From assembly GCF_001458195.1 (NCBI RefSeq), contig NZ_CYPU01000024.1:1-64000 (forward strand): 64,000 bases of DNA, given 5' to 3'. Shown in pieces: positions 18,491 through 28,175 of this stretch; position 1 is the first letter of the stretch, and every line of letters starts with the position of its first letter. This DNA is from Ruegeria atlantica (GTDB lineage Bacteria; Pseudomonadota; Alphaproteobacteria; Rhodobacterales; Rhodobacteraceae). The notes beneath the pieces are model-generated. The model was not told where the DNA came from. It searched no databases and saw nothing but the letters and a program-made list of their open reading frames with translations. The position numbers were made by a program, and so were the translations under genes.

Positions 18491-19015
18491 TTAGCCTACG
18501 ATCATTTGTTTCATGCGTAACGCTTCATACTCCAGTTCTTTCAGCCGGAAATGAACAACGTCACCGATTGTGACGACGCCGCGCAGTTTGCCGTCGCCAA
18601 CAACGGGCATGTGGCGAAAACGTCCTTCGGTCATTGTTTTCAGGACATCATTCAACAAATCGTCTGGTGAACATGTCTTGACCTCGCGCGTCATCAGATC
18701 CTCAACTGATTGTGGCAGGGTCTGGCCGGGCGTGTCAGCCATGCGCCGGACGATGTCGCGTTCGGACAGAATACCCTGAAGGGTACCGTTCTGATCGGTC
18801 ACGACCACGGCACCAATCCGCTTTTCACTGAGGGTATTCACGACCGAATGGATCGTGTCGTTTGGGCGCACCGCAAATACAGCATCCCCTTTACCCGCAA
18901 GCAATTTTGCCACCGTCGTCTGCGAGTGCGACAGATTGGATTCAACCGATTGGCTATGCGTGCTTGTATCGGTCTTGTCGCCGCGGGTAGGGGGCTGATA
19001 TGAGGTTGGGGCCAT
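18491..19015 (-). CDS. Tandem CBS-domain protein
   Basis: A 174-aa cytosolic protein with two CBS motifs (about 35-95 and 100-160): GAVVVTDQNGTLQGILSERD and HMPVVGDGKLRGVVTIGDVV. Such stand-alone pairs bind adenylates and often tune partner enzymes. I take ATG 19015 as start because AGGAG lies 8 bp before it; a TTG two codons earlier is possible. Target unknown. Confidence 0.85.
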   Translation of the reverse strand: MAPTSYQPPTRGDKTDTSTHSQSVESNLSHSQTTVAKLLAGKGDAVFAVRPNDTIHSVVNTLSEKRIGAVVVTDQNGTLQGILSERDIVRRMADTPGQTLPQSVEDLMTREVKTCSPDDLLNDVLKTMTEGRFRHMPVVGDGKLRGVVTIGDVVHFRLKELEYEALRMKQMIVG

Positions 19016-19136
19016 TGGCAATCTCCTCTTATTTTTGAGATGGCTTCCCTTACACCTTACCGCAGCAATGCGATCTGTATAGGGTTCAAATGCCCAAACC
19101 GGGGAAAACTGCCGCTAAACAAGGATATCCGGCCTG

Positions 19137-19322
19137 TTGTCTGACTTGTACCTTACCCCGCCCGTCGCAGTGCTGATTTTCTTTGCCGTGGTCGTATGCG
19201 GGCATAACTTTAGAATGGCCTGGAAACAGCAGCCGGTTGGCTGGCAAAAAAAAGCCTGGTTGTTCGGTGTCCCGGCCGGCATTGGGCTACTTATGTTGGG
19301 CTTCCTGCCACTAAAGCTGTGA
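19137..19322 (+). CDS. Small two-helix membrane protein upstream of apbE
   Basis: A 61-aa protein starting at TTG (AAGGAT lies about 12 bp upstream) with two hydrophobic segments (VAVLIFFAVVVCGHNF and AWLFGVPAGIGLLMLGF) separated by a basic loop (MAWKQQPVGWQKK). The stop is 68 bp before the apbE ATG, in the same direction. I do not recognise the family. Its position next to apbE and nqrM makes an Nqr-related membrane role conceivable, but nothing in the sequence proves it. Confidence 0.5.
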   Translation: MSDLYLTPPVAVLIFFAVVVCGHNFRMAWKQQPVGWQKKAWLFGVPAGIGLLMLGFLPLKL

Positions 19323-19389
19323 AGTCGGTTTGACTCTGCATAGGGCCGCTGGCATATGCCGGGCACGGTTTTCCTCTGGAGGTCTCTCG

Positions 19390-20415
19390 ATGCACCTTTT
19401 GCCTGTTCTGGCTGTTGCAACACTTGTTTCCGGTTGTCTCTTTGACAAAGAACCCGAGGTTGTGCGCCTGTCCGGTGAGACCATGGGTACCACATTCAAC
19501 ATCACCGCTATCGGCACGGATGTGGATGAGACTGCATTGGGCTCTGCCGTCGAAGAGACGTTGGCAGACGTGAACGCCAAGATGTCCAACTGGGACCCCA
19601 ACTCAGAGGTTTCGACATTTTCGGCGTCGTCCAGCACTGAACCCACCGAGGTTTCCGAAGAATTTGCGCTGGTTTTAGGTGCAGCAAATGACGTGCACGA
19701 AAAATCGGGCGGCACGTTCGACGTGACGCTTGGCCCGCTGATCGAACTGTGGGGCTTTGGTCCGCGCAAGCCAGAAGATCCGGTGCCATCAGATGCCGAG
19801 ATACAGGCGGCGTTGGAAAGCGTTGGTCAGGAACGCTTGCTGATGTTGGACAGCGACAACGGAACTTTGGCCAAATCAGATGCTGGCGTGGGCATCAACC
19901 TGTCAGCAATCGCCAAAGGATATGGCATCGACGCGGTGGCTGCGACGCTGCGCGACGCTGGGATCGAAAACTATATGGTCGAGATCGGTGGTGATCTGGT
20001 CACCATGGGCCAGAACGACAAGGGTGAGGCCTGGCGGATCGGGATCGAAAAGCCCGAAGCAGGGGCCCAAAACCTGCAGTTGGTAGTTGAGCTGGACAAC
20101 CTCGGTATGGCGACCTCTGGCGACTACAAGAATTTCTTTGAACAGGACGGCGTGCGGTATTCGCATATCATCGATCCAACAACAGGTCGTCCGATCACGC
20201 ATCGCACGACCTCGGTCACAGTTCTGGCCGAAAATGCGATGATGGCGGATGCCTGGGCGACGGCAATGCTGGCGCTGGGTCAGGATAAGGGCCTGGAGCT
20301 GGCTGAAGAACATAAACTTGCCGTGTATTTCATCTCGCGGGATGTGACAGGCGGCGACGATGCCTATATTACGGTTCACAGTACTGCGTTCAAAGACGCA
20401 CTAGGCACCAACTGA
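19390..20415 (+). CDS. apbE: FAD:protein FMN transferase ApbE (lipoprotein)
   Basis: A 341-aa periplasmic flavin transferase that attaches FMN from FAD to Thr residues of NqrB and NqrC. N-terminal lipoprotein signal MHLLPVLAVATLVSGC, with lipobox Cys at residue 16. Family motifs: ETMGTTFNITAIG, GVGINLSAIAKGYGIDA, ENYMVEIGGDLV and SHIIDPTTGRPITHRT, then AMMADAWATAMLALG with the Mg-binding Asp. ATG 19390 has GGAGG 7 bp before it; the upstream frame extension lacks such a site. Works with the nqr operon 3.3 kb away and nqrM next door. Confidence 0.95.
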   Translation: MHLLPVLAVATLVSGCLFDKEPEVVRLSGETMGTTFNITAIGTDVDETALGSAVEETLADVNAKMSNWDPNSEVSTFSASSSTEPTEVSEEFALVLGAANDVHEKSGGTFDVTLGPLIELWGFGPRKPEDPVPSDAEIQAALESVGQERLLMLDSDNGTLAKSDAGVGINLSAIAKGYGIDAVAATLRDAGIENYMVEIGGDLVTMGQNDKGEAWRIGIEKPEAGAQNLQLVVELDNLGMATSGDYKNFFEQDGVRYSHIIDPTTGRPITHRTTSVTVLAENAMMADAWATAMLALGQDKGLELAEEHKLAVYFISRDVTGGDDAYITVHSTAFKDALGTN

Positions 20416-20430
20416 CAGGTAGGAACCGGG

Positions 20431-20667
20431 ATGAGCACCTTTATCATAGCTTTTTTTCTGCTTTTGATCATCGTGGTTGGCATGTCGCTGGGTGTCATGT
20501 TGATGGGCAAGACGATCAAAGGCAGCTGTGGTGGTCTGAACGCAATCTCGGGCGCGGACAAATGCGTGGTCTGCCAAAAGGATGTCGACCCGGATTCGCC
20601 CCTGCGAGATCAGTTGCAATGCAAACGTGCCAAAAAGATGCTTGAACAGATGGAGCGTCAGGCTTAA
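20431..20667 (+). CDS. nqrM: Na+-NQR maturation protein NqrM
   Basis: A 78-aa membrane protein. One N-terminal helix (residues 4-28), then GSCGGLNAISGADKCVVCQK and a final QLQC, the four-Cys pattern of NqrM (DUF539), thought to deliver iron to the NqrD/E site. 15 bp after apbE, so both maturation factors share a transcript. Confidence 0.92.
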   Translation: MSTFIIAFFLLLIIVVGMSLGVMLMGKTIKGSCGGLNAISGADKCVVCQKDVDPDSPLRDQLQCKRAKKMLEQMERQA

Positions 20668-20742
20668 GCGCAGATTGCGCTTCGCTGTAGTGATGGTAAT
20701 GGCTAAATAAACCCCTGAGGCATCTTGCGGGAGGGCGCGGGT

Positions 20743-22416
20743 TTGGCCAAAGCCAAAAACATCCTGTTTATCATGTTCGATCAGCTGCGCTGGGATTACC
20801 TCAGCTGTTACGGGCATCCGCATTTGCATACGCCCAACATTGACCGGCTGGCTGCTGACGGAGTCCGCTGTGATCGGGCCTACATCCAGTCCCCGATTTG
20901 CGGCAGTTCGCGCATGTCGATTTATACCGGCCGCTAAGTGCATTCACACGGCGCCTCATGGAATGGCATTCCGCTGAAAGCTGGTGAAATCACGATGGGG
21001 GATCACCTGCGCAAGGCAGGCATGGACTGCTGGTTGGTCGGCAAGACCCATATGCGCGCAGATGCGGAAGGAATGGAGCGGCTGGGGTTGGAGCCTGACA
21101 GTCTGATCGGCGCGCGCGTCGCGGAATGCGGGTTTGATATTTATGAACGCGATGACGGTATGTTGCCTGAAGGACCCGACGGATTTTATGATCCGGATGG
21201 CGCACAGGAATACAATAAGCATCTGGCTGCTAAAGGGTATGAGAGTGACAACCCCTGGCACGACTTTGCCAATTCGGGGCTGGATGAGGACGGCAATGTC
21301 CTGTCCGGCTGGTTTTTGAAGAACCCAACCGAGGCGGCCAACATAGCGGAAGAGGACAGCGAAACCCCTTATCTGACCGGACGTGGCATCGAATTCATGG
21401 ACACCCATGATGGCCCGTGGTGCTGTCATCTGAGCTTTATCAAGCGGCATTGGCCATACATCGTGCCGGAACCTTATGCCTCGATGTACGGGCCGGAACA
21501 TGTTCTGCCGGTCGTGCGCTCCGACGCGGAACGTCAGAATGCGCATCCGGTGCTCAAGGCATTCATGGATACTAAGGTCGGGCAGACATTCTCGCGGCAG
21601 GATGTGCGGGATGCGGTGATCCCGGCCAATATGGGGCTGATCAAACAGGCCGATGACCAGATGGGGCGACTGTTTGACTGGATGGAGAAAACCGGCCGGA
21701 TGGAGGACACGATGATCGTACTGACATCCGATCACGGCGATTTTCTGGGCGATCACTGGATGGGCGAGAAAACGTTCTTTCAGGACGCATCAACCAAGGT
21801 GCCACTGATCATCTATGACCCGTCACCCGAGGCAGACGGAACGCGTGGCACCGTCAGCGATGCACTGGTTGAATCCATCGACCTTGCTCCGACATTTGTG
21901 GATGTGGCGGGCGGTGAGATTGCAGGGCATATCCTTGAGGGGCACTCCTTGCTTCCGATCCTGCATGGGCAGCAGAACGAAACACCCCGCCACGCGGTGA
22001 TTTGTGAGTACGATTACTCTGCATCACCAATTGCAGACATGTTGAATGCCTCTGTCCGGGACGCAGTCATGTTCATGGCAGCCAACAAAAAGTGGAAGCT
22101 GATCCACTGCGAAGGCGGTCATCGGCCTATCCTGTTTGATCTGGAAAATGACCCTAACGAGCTTGTCGATTTGGGGAACAGTGCCGATCACGCCGATATT
22201 GTTGCCACAATGTACGACCACCTGTTCGTTTGGACACGCCGCCAGTCGCAGCGCACGAAACGGTCGGAACAGCAGCTGATTGCGATGCGGAGCAAAAGCC
22301 GGGGCAGGGGGATCGTGGTCGGGGTCTATGATGAAAACGATGCGCCGCTGGACCTGACCGTCAAGTATCGCGGTCGCACGGCGCGTCCGTATACGGATTT
22401 GATAAACAAGGGTTGA
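20743..22416 (+). pseudogene. Sulfatase/phosphonate monoester hydrolase-type gene split by a stop codon
   Basis: An arylsulfatase-superfamily hydrolase (about 557 codons) broken by TAA at 20935-20937, in one continuous frame. The N-terminal part has the metal-binding MFDQLRWDYLS and SPICGSSRMSIYTGR, containing the position of the formylglycine Cys (CGSSR, a variant of C-x-P-S-R). Immediately after the stop the frame continues VHSHGASWNGIPLKAGE; homologues usually read TGRYVHSHG, so a Tyr codon (TAC/TAT) has become TAA. The rest carries KTHMRADAEG, TSDHGDFLGDHWMGE and the usual C-terminus. The start is TTG 20743 with GGGAGGG 8 bp before it. A recent single-base inactivation or a sequence error fits; otherwise the frame is undamaged. 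Confidence 0.8.
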
Positions 22417-22519
22417 GCGGACTAAGTATTAAATCTGCACAACCGCGCACAAAATAAGGTTCAATTGCCGGAGGGCAGGCGATACAAGACCGACCAGAGC
22501 AGAAATCCGGAGAGCCGCA

Positions 22520-24037
22520 ATGACCGCCCCCAAACCCGTCGTCCTGTGCATTCTTGATGGTTGGGGCCTGTCCGAAGACACTCGGTCTAACGCGCCATTT
22601 CTTGCAGATACTCCGACCTTTGATGCGATCATGACCAATGGTCCGCACGCAAACATAATTACACATGGCCCGGATGCGGGCTTGCCCAGCGGCCAGATGG
22701 GCAATTCCGAGGTAGGTCACACCAATATCGGGGCGGGCCGCGTTGTTGCGATGGATCTGGGGCAGATTGACCTGGCGATTGAAGACAGCAGCTTTTTCGA
22801 CAATGCCGCATTGCAGACCTTCATCACAAAGGTGAAGGCAGCGGGTGGAACGGCGCATCTGATGGGTTTGGTCTCGGACGGTGGGGTCCACGGCCATTTG
22901 AATCACATCGTCGCGGCCGCCAAGGCTATTACTGATGCAGGCGTTCCGGTGGCGCTGCACGCCATGACGGACGGGCGCGACGTCGCTCCGAAATCGGCAT
23001 TTACTTACCTGTCCGAGCTTGAAGATCGTTTGCCCGACGGGGCGCGTATCGTCACGGTTTGTGGTCGGTATTTTGCAATGGATCGGGACAATCGCTGGGA
23101 ACGCGTCAGCGAGGCTTATGATGCGATAGTCAAAGGCCAGGGTCGGGCAGCCAAAACCGCGCATGGCGCTGTGGATCACGCATATAGCCAGTCTGAAACC
23201 GATGAATTCATCTCTCCCACTATACTGGAAGGCTACGACGGCATTCAGGATGGTGACGGAGTCTTCTGTCTGAATTTCCGTGCGGACCGCGCCCGTGAAA
23301 TCTTGCGCGCGATTGGCGAACCGGGCTTTTCGGACTTCGATACCGGCCCGCGCCCGCAGCTTTCCGCCCTGTTGGGAATGGTCGAATATTCCGACGGTCA
23401 CAATGCCTATATGACAACCGTGTTCCCGAAGCGGAAAATCGTGAACACTTTGGGTGAATGGGTTGCCAAGAAGGGGTTGCGTCAGTTCCGTCTGGCCGAG
23501 ACCGAAAAATACCCCCATGTCACATTCTTCCTCAATGGCGGCAAGGAAACGCCCGAGGAAGGCGAAGACCGGTTTATGCCGAAATCGCCCAAAGTGGCAA
23601 CCTACGACCTGCAGCCCGAGATGTCTTCGGCCGAGGTGACGGCGAAGTTTGTCGAGGCGATCGAGGCCGGATACGACTTGATCATCACCAACTATGCCAA
23701 CCCTGACATGGTTGGTCATACGGGCGATCTGCAGGCTGCTATCAAGGCATGTGAGGCTGTCGATCAGGGATTGTCACAGGTTGTCGCGGCGCTGAACAAG
23801 GTTGGTGGTGCGATGATCGTCACTGCGGATCACGGCAATTGCGAGGTCATGGTTGACCCCGAAACCGGCGGGCCGCACACCGCGCATACTCTGAACCCGG
23901 TTCCCGTGGCGCTGGTCGGTGGACCAAAAGATGCATCGCTGCGAAACGGCCGTCTTTCCGATCTGGCCCCGACGCTGCTAGACCTGATGGGTCTTGAGCA
24001 ACCGCCCGAGATGACGGGGAAGAGCCTGCTGTCATGA
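22520..24037 (+). CDS. gpmI: 2,3-bisphosphoglycerate-independent phosphoglycerate mutase
   Basis: A 505-aa glycolytic enzyme interconverting 3- and 2-phosphoglycerate, Mn-dependent. Motifs: VLCILDGWGLSEDT (metal Asp), SGQMGNSEVGHTNIGAGR (nucleophilic Ser), HAMTDGRDVAPKSA, and TADHGNCEVM near the C-terminus. Full length. GGAGAG-type site before the ATG. Its stop overlaps the next gene by 4 bp (ATGA). Confidence 0.97.
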   Translation: MTAPKPVVLCILDGWGLSEDTRSNAPFLADTPTFDAIMTNGPHANIITHGPDAGLPSGQMGNSEVGHTNIGAGRVVAMDLGQIDLAIEDSSFFDNAALQTFITKVKAAGGTAHLMGLVSDGGVHGHLNHIVAAAKAITDAGVPVALHAMTDGRDVAPKSAFTYLSELEDRLPDGARIVTVCGRYFAMDRDNRWERVSEAYDAIVKGQGRAAKTAHGAVDHAYSQSETDEFISPTILEGYDGIQDGDGVFCLNFRADRAREILRAIGEPGFSDFDTGPRPQLSALLGMVEYSDGHNAYMTTVFPKRKIVNTLGEWVAKKGLRQFRLAETEKYPHVTFFLNGGKETPEEGEDRFMPKSPKVATYDLQPEMSSAEVTAKFVEAIEAGYDLIITNYANPDMVGHTGDLQAAIKACEAVDQGLSQVVAALNKVGGAMIVTADHGNCEVMVDPETGGPHTAHTLNPVPVALVGGPKDASLRNGRLSDLAPTLLDLMGLEQPPEMTGKSLLS

Positions 24038-25164
24038 GGATGCGCGCGCTTATCTTTGCGATGTGTCTTGCGTCGCCTGCCAGCGCGCAGAATGATCCGT
24101 CCTCGGCGGCCTTGAATGCTGCGCGCATGCTGGAACAGGCCTCGATCAACCTGACCGAAGCGGATGGTGCCCGCGATCGCGTGCGTGCCCTGACCGAAAC
24201 CATTCAAGCATACGAGGCCGGGCTTTCGGCGATGCGCGACGGGTTGCGCATGGCGGCGACCCGAGAGGCGCAGCTGACGGCAGAATTGCGGTCGCGGGAA
24301 CAGGAGGTTGCGCAGCTATTGGGCGTGCTGCAGACCATTGAGACCACAGCACCACCCGTTCTGATGCTGCATCCGTCCGGCCCCCTTGGTTCCGCACGGG
24401 CAGGCATGATGCTGTCCGAAGTTACTCCCGGCCTGAACGCGCGCGCGCAGGCACTGGCCCATGATCTGCAAGAGGTCCAGACCCTTAGGAAACTGCAACA
24501 AAGCGCTGCGGATACCCTGGTCGAAGGGTTGACCGGTGTGCAAAACGCGCGCACCAGCCTCAGTGAAGCCATCGCTGACCGCACGGATTTGCCCCGTCGC
24601 TTTGTCGAAGATCCGGTACGCACGGCCATCCTGATTTCATCAACCGAGACGTTGGACGGCTTTGCCAGTGGATTGTCCGAAATTTCGGAAGGCGAAATTG
24701 CCGAAACAGATGCGGATGTCTCTGACCGCAAGGGGCGGATTGAATTGCCGACCCAAGGCGTTGTTTTGCACCGCGCGGATGAGACTGACGCGGCTGGTGT
24801 GACGCGCCCCGGTGTGGTTCTGGCCACCCGTCCTCGGGCAATTGTTACAGCGCCAACCGCGGCAACAATCCGGTACCGTGGACCATTGCTGGAACTCGGG
24901 AACGTCATGATACTCGAGCCGCAGCCGGGCTTGTTGTTCGTGTTCGCCGGGCTGCAAGATGTTTACGGAGACATGGGCGAGGTGATCCCCGAAGGCACTC
25001 CGGTGGGTTTGATGCCGGGTGAATCGCCCGAAATCGGCGCAATTTTGTCAACAAGCAGTGATGGCACTGGAACTGGCCGGTCAGAAACGCTCTATATAGA
25101 GGTAAGACAGAATAATAGCCCCGTGGACCCGGAATCATGGTTTCGAACCGACAAGGATGGATAA
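24034..25164 (+). CDS. EnvC-like murein hydrolase activator
   Basis: A 376-aa exported protein: signal peptide MRMRALIFAMCLASPASA, long coiled coil (about 30-160) and a C-terminal LytM-like domain with GNVMILEPQPGLLFVFAGL and ETLYIEVRQNNSPVDPESWF. The zinc ligands of true M23 peptidases are absent, as in EnvC/NlpD activators that switch on amidases at division (family knowledge). Sits between gpmI and ctpA, a common alphaproteobacterial order; ctpA follows after 6 bp. Confidence 0.82.
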   Translation: MRMRALIFAMCLASPASAQNDPSSAALNAARMLEQASINLTEADGARDRVRALTETIQAYEAGLSAMRDGLRMAATREAQLTAELRSREQEVAQLLGVLQTIETTAPPVLMLHPSGPLGSARAGMMLSEVTPGLNARAQALAHDLQEVQTLRKLQQSAADTLVEGLTGVQNARTSLSEAIADRTDLPRRFVEDPVRTAILISSTETLDGFASGLSEISEGEIAETDADVSDRKGRIELPTQGVVLHRADETDAAGVTRPGVVLATRPRAIVTAPTAATIRYRGPLLELGNVMILEPQPGLLFVFAGLQDVYGDMGEVIPEGTPVGLMPGESPEIGAILSTSSDGTGTGRSETLYIEVRQNNSPVDPESWFRTDKDG

Positions 25165-25170
25165 ACGAGT

Positions 25171-26511
25171 ATGAAGAAATTTCTGATGGCCGGTCTGGCC
25201 GGAACCGTGGCAGGTGTAATCGCAACTACACAAATTGCTGGTCCTTTGCTGGCGCAAGAGGCTGACCGGAAGGCCAGCGTGTACGAGCAACTGGATCTGT
25301 TCGGGGATATTTTTGAACGTATCCGCGCCCAGTATGTCGAAGACGTGGAGCCGGAAGAGCTGATCGAAGCGGCCATCGACGGCATGCTAACGTCGCTTGA
25401 TCCTCATTCCAGCTATCTTTCGCCAGATGATGCTGAGCAGATGCGTGTGCAGACACGTGGCGAATTCGGAGGATTAGGCATCGAGGTCACGCAGGAAGAA
25501 GGCTATGTCAAAGTTGTCTCGCCGATCGACGATACCCCGGCCGACGAAGCGGGAATCGAGGCCGGTGACTTCATCACGCATGTCGATGGTGAAAGCATCC
25601 TTGGCCTGACATTGGACAAGGCCGTCGATCTGATGCGTGGCCCGGTCGGGTCGGAAATCGTGATCACCGTCGTTCGTGAGGGCGAGCAAGAGCCGTTTGA
25701 TATCACCATCATCCGGGACACCATCAAACTAACAGCCGTGCGTGCGCGAACCGAAGGCACCAGCGTTGTTCTGCGTGTCACCACATTCAACGACCAAACT
25801 TTCCCGAACCTGCAGGAAGGCCTGAATGAACAGATCGAAGAAGCTGGAGGTCTGGACAAGGTCAATGGTTTTGTCCTTGACCTGCGGAACAATCCCGGCG
25901 GGCTGCTGACCCAGGCGATCAAAGTTTCGGATGCGTTCCTGAACGAAGGCGAGATCGTGTCCACCCGTGGTCGTGACCCGAGCGACGGTGAGCGTTTCAA
26001 TGCAACAGCGGGTGATCTGGCCGAAGGTAAACCAATCGTTGTCCTGATTAATGGCGGGTCCGCCTCTGCATCGGAAATCGTGGCCGGCGCGCTGCAAGAC
26101 CACCGTCGCGCGATCGTTGTCGGCACCAAGAGCTTTGGCAAAGGATCGGTGCAAACGGTCATGCCGCTGCGTGGCGATGGTGCAATGCGTCTGACGACCT
26201 CGCGCTATTACACGCCCTCGGGCCGGTCAATTCAGGCACTTGGCGTCAGCCCCGACATCATCGTTGAACAACCGCGCCCTGCGCCGGATGCCGAGGAAGA
26301 GGAAGCCAACGCACGGACACGGTCCGAAGCTGACCTGCGCGGCAGCCTAAACAATGACAGCCTCAGCGAAGATGAAATTCGTCAGATCGAAGAAGACCGC
26401 GCCAAAGCCGAAGCCACGGCTGAATTGCGGGAAGAGGATTATCAGCTGGCTTACGCCATCGACATCCTCAAAGGTTTGTCGGCGTTCAATCCCAACGGAC
26501 CGTCTCAGTAA
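25171..26511 (+). CDS. ctpA: C-terminal processing peptidase, S41 family
   Basis: A 446-aa periplasmic serine protease. A signal/anchor sequence (MAGLAGTVAGVIATTQIAGP) is followed by a PDZ domain (about 85-165, GGLGIEVTQEEGYVKVVSPI), then the S41 core with catalytic Ser in NGGSASASEIVAGALQD and Lys in GTKSFGKGSVQT. The C-terminal tail is acidic, Glu/Arg-rich. It likely degrades or trims envelope proteins, possibly including its EnvC neighbour's partners (inference). Confidence 0.93.
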   Translation: MKKFLMAGLAGTVAGVIATTQIAGPLLAQEADRKASVYEQLDLFGDIFERIRAQYVEDVEPEELIEAAIDGMLTSLDPHSSYLSPDDAEQMRVQTRGEFGGLGIEVTQEEGYVKVVSPIDDTPADEAGIEAGDFITHVDGESILGLTLDKAVDLMRGPVGSEIVITVVREGEQEPFDITIIRDTIKLTAVRARTEGTSVVLRVTTFNDQTFPNLQEGLNEQIEEAGGLDKVNGFVLDLRNNPGGLLTQAIKVSDAFLNEGEIVSTRGRDPSDGERFNATAGDLAEGKPIVVLINGGSASASEIVAGALQDHRRAIVVGTKSFGKGSVQTVMPLRGDGAMRLTTSRYYTPSGRSIQALGVSPDIIVEQPRPAPDAEEEEANARTRSEADLRGSLNNDSLSEDEIRQIEEDRAKAEATAELREEDYQLAYAIDILKGLSAFNPNGPSQ

Positions 26512-26518
26512 GACAAAC

Positions 26519-26547
26519 AGGGCCGCCGATACAGGCGGCCCTTTCTG
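26519..26547. terminator. Bidirectional terminator between ctpA and MFS gene
   Basis: AGGGCCGCC - GATACA - GGCGGCCCT with TTT on the right side; it lies between convergent genes and can stop ctpA transcripts. On the minus strand the following run is weaker. Confidence 0.8.
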
Positions 26548-26559
26548 CAAAGGCCAGGA

Positions 26560-28086
26560 TCAGCCCTCAACCTTGTGCAGTTTTTCTTCGTCAAGCATCA
26601 TCGCCAGAACAATGCCTACCGAGACCGAGATGGCCGCAAAAACAAAGGCCATGTTCATACCCGCATCGAATGCGGCAGCGACGGCGGATTTGACCTTTTC
26701 GGCTTCTGCCGAGCTTAGCTTTTCCACTATAGCGCGGGCCGTACCGGTCGTAAGCGTTCCACCGTTGATCGCCTTTTGATCGGTTGCAGACATGTTGATC
26801 CCATCCGCAACCAGCTGTTTACTGAGGCTGGACAGGCCGACGACATACATTATTGCGGTCGCGAAGGCGACGGATATAGCGCCGTATACCAGATGGGTCA
26901 TAAAGCTCAGCCCGCCGACAAGTCCAGCGCGTTCAGGTTTGACGGCGCACACGGCTGCAGTGCCTGATGGCCCAACCGTCAACGTTGCGCCCAGCCCGAT
27001 CATCGCCATGCCGGGCAAAATCTGAAAATAGCCCAGCCCCGCCGGCAAGATAATAATACTGAGAGCGCCGGTCGTTGCGATCAAATACCCCCAGAACAGC
27101 AGGCGCATTGGCCCAAAATCATTATAAAGAGTGCCCGAAACAATCGAGCCAACGGCCAGCAGGAGCGTTAGCGGGGCAAGCCCAATCGCGGATTCAAACA
27201 CGGACCAACCAAGGACCTTTTGCATGTATTGAGGGAAGTATAGCAGCCCTACAAATGCCGCCGACACGTTGAACATGTTCAGTCCCAGCGTGATCCGAAA
27301 CTCGCGGTTTTGCATCATTTGAGGCAGTAAAAGAGGCTCTTTCACGCGCTTCTCGACCTGCGGGAAAAAGAAGAACAGCGCGGCGCTGACGAAAAACAAC
27401 ATCAGCAGCGAGACAGACGTCCAGCCCCAGTCCGCACCGATGTCCAGCCCGTAAAGAAGCAAAAGAACAGCAAACGAAAGAATACCTATTCCGGCGAAAT
27501 CGATATGTTCGCCCTGTTTGTGTTGAGTTTCCCGCTCCATAAGGATCAGGGCCGTAACCATCGAAATGGACGAAAACAACACGTTTGCAAGAAAGAACAA
27601 GCGCCAGTCGCCAAAGCTGACTGCGGCGCCGCTGATGAGCGGACCAAAGACATTGCCGCTGGTCACACCGGCGAGGATCATACCCATGATCATGGCGCGG
27701 TGTTCGGGGCGCGAGACTTTGGTGGCGCCAAAAGCAAGCGTGCAAGGCCAGACGCAACCCGAACCAATCCCTTGCAAAGCACGCGCGGCGATCAGGAAGT
27801 CGAGACTAGGAGAGACAAAGCACATGACGGACGCAAATAGAAAGATTGCCAGCCCGATGATCATCATCTTGCGATGCCCGAACATGTCCCCCATGCGCCC
27901 CCCGGCGACCATGGTCATGGCAAAAAACAAGGCGTAGATGTTCAGAACCCACTGGGTACTGGTAATATCAGCGTCAAAGCTGTTTTCGATGGCTGGGACA
28001 AGAATAAGAGCGCCGGTAAAGTCGATACCGATCCCGAACCCTGTCACCATCAGAGCGATGACCTTGACGATACTGCTGCGGTCCAT
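26560..28086 (-). CDS. MFS drug exporter, DHA2 (EmrB/QacA) type
   Basis: A 508-aa inner-membrane proton-driven exporter with 14 hydrophobic segments. Motifs: GGRMGDMFGHRKMM (motif A, loop 2-3), ARALQGIGSGCVWPC, GVTSGNVFGPLISGA (motif C, antiporter). A soluble Ala/Glu segment lies before the last helix (EKLSSAEAEKVKSAVAA). I prefer ATG 28086 (MDRSSIVKVIALMV); a 21-residue upstream extension to 28149 is basic and atypical. Substrate unknown. Confidence 0.85.
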   Translation of the reverse strand: MDRSSIVKVIALMVTGFGIGIDFTGALILVPAIENSFDADITSTQWVLNIYALFFAMTMVAGGRMGDMFGHRKMMIIGLAIFLFASVMCFVSPSLDFLIAARALQGIGSGCVWPCTLAFGATKVSRPEHRAMIMGMILAGVTSGNVFGPLISGAAVSFGDWRLFFLANVLFSSISMVTALILMERETQHKQGEHIDFAGIGILSFAVLLLLYGLDIGADWGWTSVSLLMLFFVSAALFFFFPQVEKRVKEPLLLPQMMQNREFRITLGLNMFNVSAAFVGLLYFPQYMQKVLGWSVFESAIGLAPLTLLLAVGSIVSGTLYNDFGPMRLLFWGYLIATTGALSIIILPAGLGYFQILPGMAMIGLGATLTVGPSGTAAVCAVKPERAGLVGGLSFMTHLVYGAISVAFATAIMYVVGLSSLSKQLVADGINMSATDQKAINGGTLTTGTARAIVEKLSSAEAEKVKSAVAAAFDAGMNMAFVFAAISVSVGIVLAMMLDEEKLHKVEG

Positions 28087-28175
28087 TTTGCACCCGGGTT
28101 GCTTCGGATGACATTTATGATGCACGGATTTCGCCTGAAAGATAGACAAAGCCTTGGAAACGAAGAAAACCCGGA

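Noticed and set aside
20935..20937. Selenocysteine or programmed read-through at the sulfatase stop
   Set aside because: The codon is TAA, not TGA, and no special context or stem-loop is visible.
22361..23719. 452-codon minus-strand open frame over gpmI
   Set aside because: gpmI has complete catalytic motifs; the antisense frame has none.
24034..25164. Loss of zinc ligands in the LytM-like domain as a defect
   Set aside because: Degenerate LytM domains are normal for EnvC/NlpD-type amidase activators.
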